Positions 63,111 through 64,000 of a stretch of DNA of 64,000 bases are shown piece after piece. Each line of letters opens with the position of its first letter. Within the stretch, counting starts at the first letter, position 1. Where the stretch lies: positions 1 through 64,000 of the forward strand of contig NZ_JBQKKT010000008.1 in NCBI RefSeq assembly GCF_052116585.1, given 5' to 3'. The notes beneath the pieces were generated by a model. That model searched no databases. It was given only the letters and a program-made list of their open reading frames with translations, and was not told the DNA's origin. The DNA is from Luteococcus sp052116585 (GTDB taxonomy: Bacteria; Actinomycetota; Actinomycetes; Propionibacteriales; Propionibacteriaceae). The translations under genes and the position numbers were made by a program.

Positions 63111-64000
63111 TCAGGCCAGCCAGTAGGCGATGGGGGAGAGGACCAGAACGGCCGCCCAGCACAGGCCGTAGGCCTTCCACGGGGCGTAGTCCTTCACCAT
63201 CAGGAAGGCGATCGTCACCACCACGAGGTCACGCAGCACGACGAAGTAGGCGGCCAGCAACAGACTGTGGCTCGCAGCGACAGCGATGATGATGGCCAGG
63301 GCCACACCAGCCAGCGGCGCATAGAGGGTGGTCCACCCACGTCCCGCCCGCAACTGCAGCACGGATCCGGTCCAGGCCAGAACCGACGGAACCGCCGAGA
63401 TGGCCAGGACCGGCACGATCGAGAGCGCTTCATTCCAGTCCTCACCCAGGATCGGGCGCAGGATGGCGGCCAGCACCACCGACGCCGCGAAGGCCATGAG
63501 GGCCAGGGCGATCGTGCGGCGCATGGTGTGTTCGGTGACCCGCTGGATCTCCTTCGGATCGCCATGGGAAGCGACGGCGGCGCGGGTCACATTGGCCGTC
63601 GAGGCCGCCAGGGCGTCGCCTGCCGAGCGGCCAACATTGCTGGCCATGCTGTAGGTGCCCAGCACCGACGGGCCGGCGAAACCGCCCAGCAGTACCCTTT
63701 CCGCCTGTCCCTGCAACCAGGCCAACACTGAGTAGGCGGCCATGCTGGTCCAGTCGGAGCGGATCGACTTCTGTTCCGGGGTGGCGGCAACCTCATAGTC
63801 GCCACGACGGGGCATCGCACCGGCCATCCGGATGCAGAAGATCGCCATGATGCCCTCAGCCAGGAGGGTCTGCAGCGCCGGGCCGAAGATGGAGCGTTGC
63901 ACCATCAGCAGTGGAATGGCGATACCGACGCTGATCGCCGATGCCAGGAACTGGCCGCGCGCCAGCATGCGCCACTGACCATTGAGCTGCATGCGACCAA
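63111..64000 (-). CDS. Wzx-type flippase (partial, 5' end beyond the window)
   Basis: The C-terminal part (at least 293 residues) of a MATE/MOP-superfamily polysaccharide transporter, open to the right edge of the window. Helices such as LASAISVGIAIPLLM and LGGFAGPSVLGTYSMASNV match Wzx/PST transporters. It is a separate, divergent protein from the flippase at 44297 but has the same relative place: leftward, after a co-polymerase and polymerase. The start codon is outside the window. Confidence 0.8.
   Translation of the reverse strand, partial: GRMQLNGQWRMLARGQFLASAISVGIAIPLLMVQRSIFGPALQTLLAEGIMAIFCIRMAGAMPRRGDYEVAATPEQKSIRSDWTSMAAYSVLAWLQGQAERVLLGGFAGPSVLGTYSMASNVGRSAGDALAASTANVTRAAVASHGDPKEIQRVTEHTMRRTIALALMAFAASVVLAAILRPILGEDWNEALSIVPVLAISAVPSVLAWTGSVLQLRAGRGWTTLYAPLAGVALAIIIAVAASHSLLLAAYFVVLRDLVVVTIAFLMVKDYAPWKAYGLCWAAVLVLSPIAYWLA

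Overview
The window is 64 kb of GC-rich actinobacterial chromosome. High third-position GC, GTG starts, a polyphosphate-type glucokinase and many start/stop overlaps of the ATGA or GTGA kind support this. The gene mix (GPH sugar transporter, pgi, GH13_18 phosphorylase, ppgK, actinobacterial exopolysaccharide genes) would fit Propionibacteriaceae or a relative, but that placement is inference. I see no rRNA, tRNA, CRISPR array, transposase or phage gene.

Region by region. (1) 0.3-7.2 kb, central sugar metabolism: GPH-family sugar transporter, glucose-6-phosphate isomerase, a P-loop kinase fused to a GH13_18 sugar phosphorylase, and a SanA/DUF218 membrane protein. (2) 7.2-9.5 kb: repeat-rich DNA around one accessory gene that resembles AbiEi antitoxins with a C-terminal nuclease-like domain. 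(3) 9.5-14.7 kb: start of the polysaccharide region, with a polyprenyl-phosphate sugar transferase, UDP-glucose dehydrogenase, a short chain-length-determinant-like protein and a membrane polymerase-like protein. (4) 14.7-22.6 kb, housekeeping and stress: aldo/keto reductase, a four-gene glycine-betaine-type ABC operon, a two-domain alpha/beta hydrolase overlapping argS. (5) 22.6-23.1 kb: a second island of the same dispersed repeat. (6) 23-63 kb and beyond: a very large exopolysaccharide/cell-envelope locus.

The exopolysaccharide locus supplies activated sugars (ugd, wecB), a CDP-alcohol branch (two cytidylyltransferase-fold proteins around a CDP-alcohol phosphotransferase), an initiating transferase, several GT2/GT4 glycosyltransferases, and two copies of a polymer-handling module: chain-length protein, Wzy-like polymerase, then a Wzx-like flippase facing the other way. 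It also has a polysaccharide deacetylase, a methyltransferase, an FAD oxidoreductase, a frameshifted ATP-grasp ligase and a group of large secreted proteins: a beta-helix protein, two beta-propeller/LamG/PKD giants, and two GH39-like glycosidases similar in setting to the PslG type. A reasonable model is that membrane enzymes assemble one or more repeat-unit polymers, the flippases and polymerases export and lengthen them, and the secreted proteins bind, trim or anchor the product. That model is inference.

A recurring theme is proteins that keep a fold but lack its catalytic residues: both chain-length/tyrosine-kinase-like proteins lack the Walker A lysine, one cytidylyltransferase lacks HxGH, the N-terminal GH domain has Gln for the nucleophile Glu, and the first hydrolase domain has GLRIG for GxSxG. 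The window also shows a strong context-dependent choice of asparagine codon (AAT before G, AAC otherwise) in the housekeeping genes sampled.
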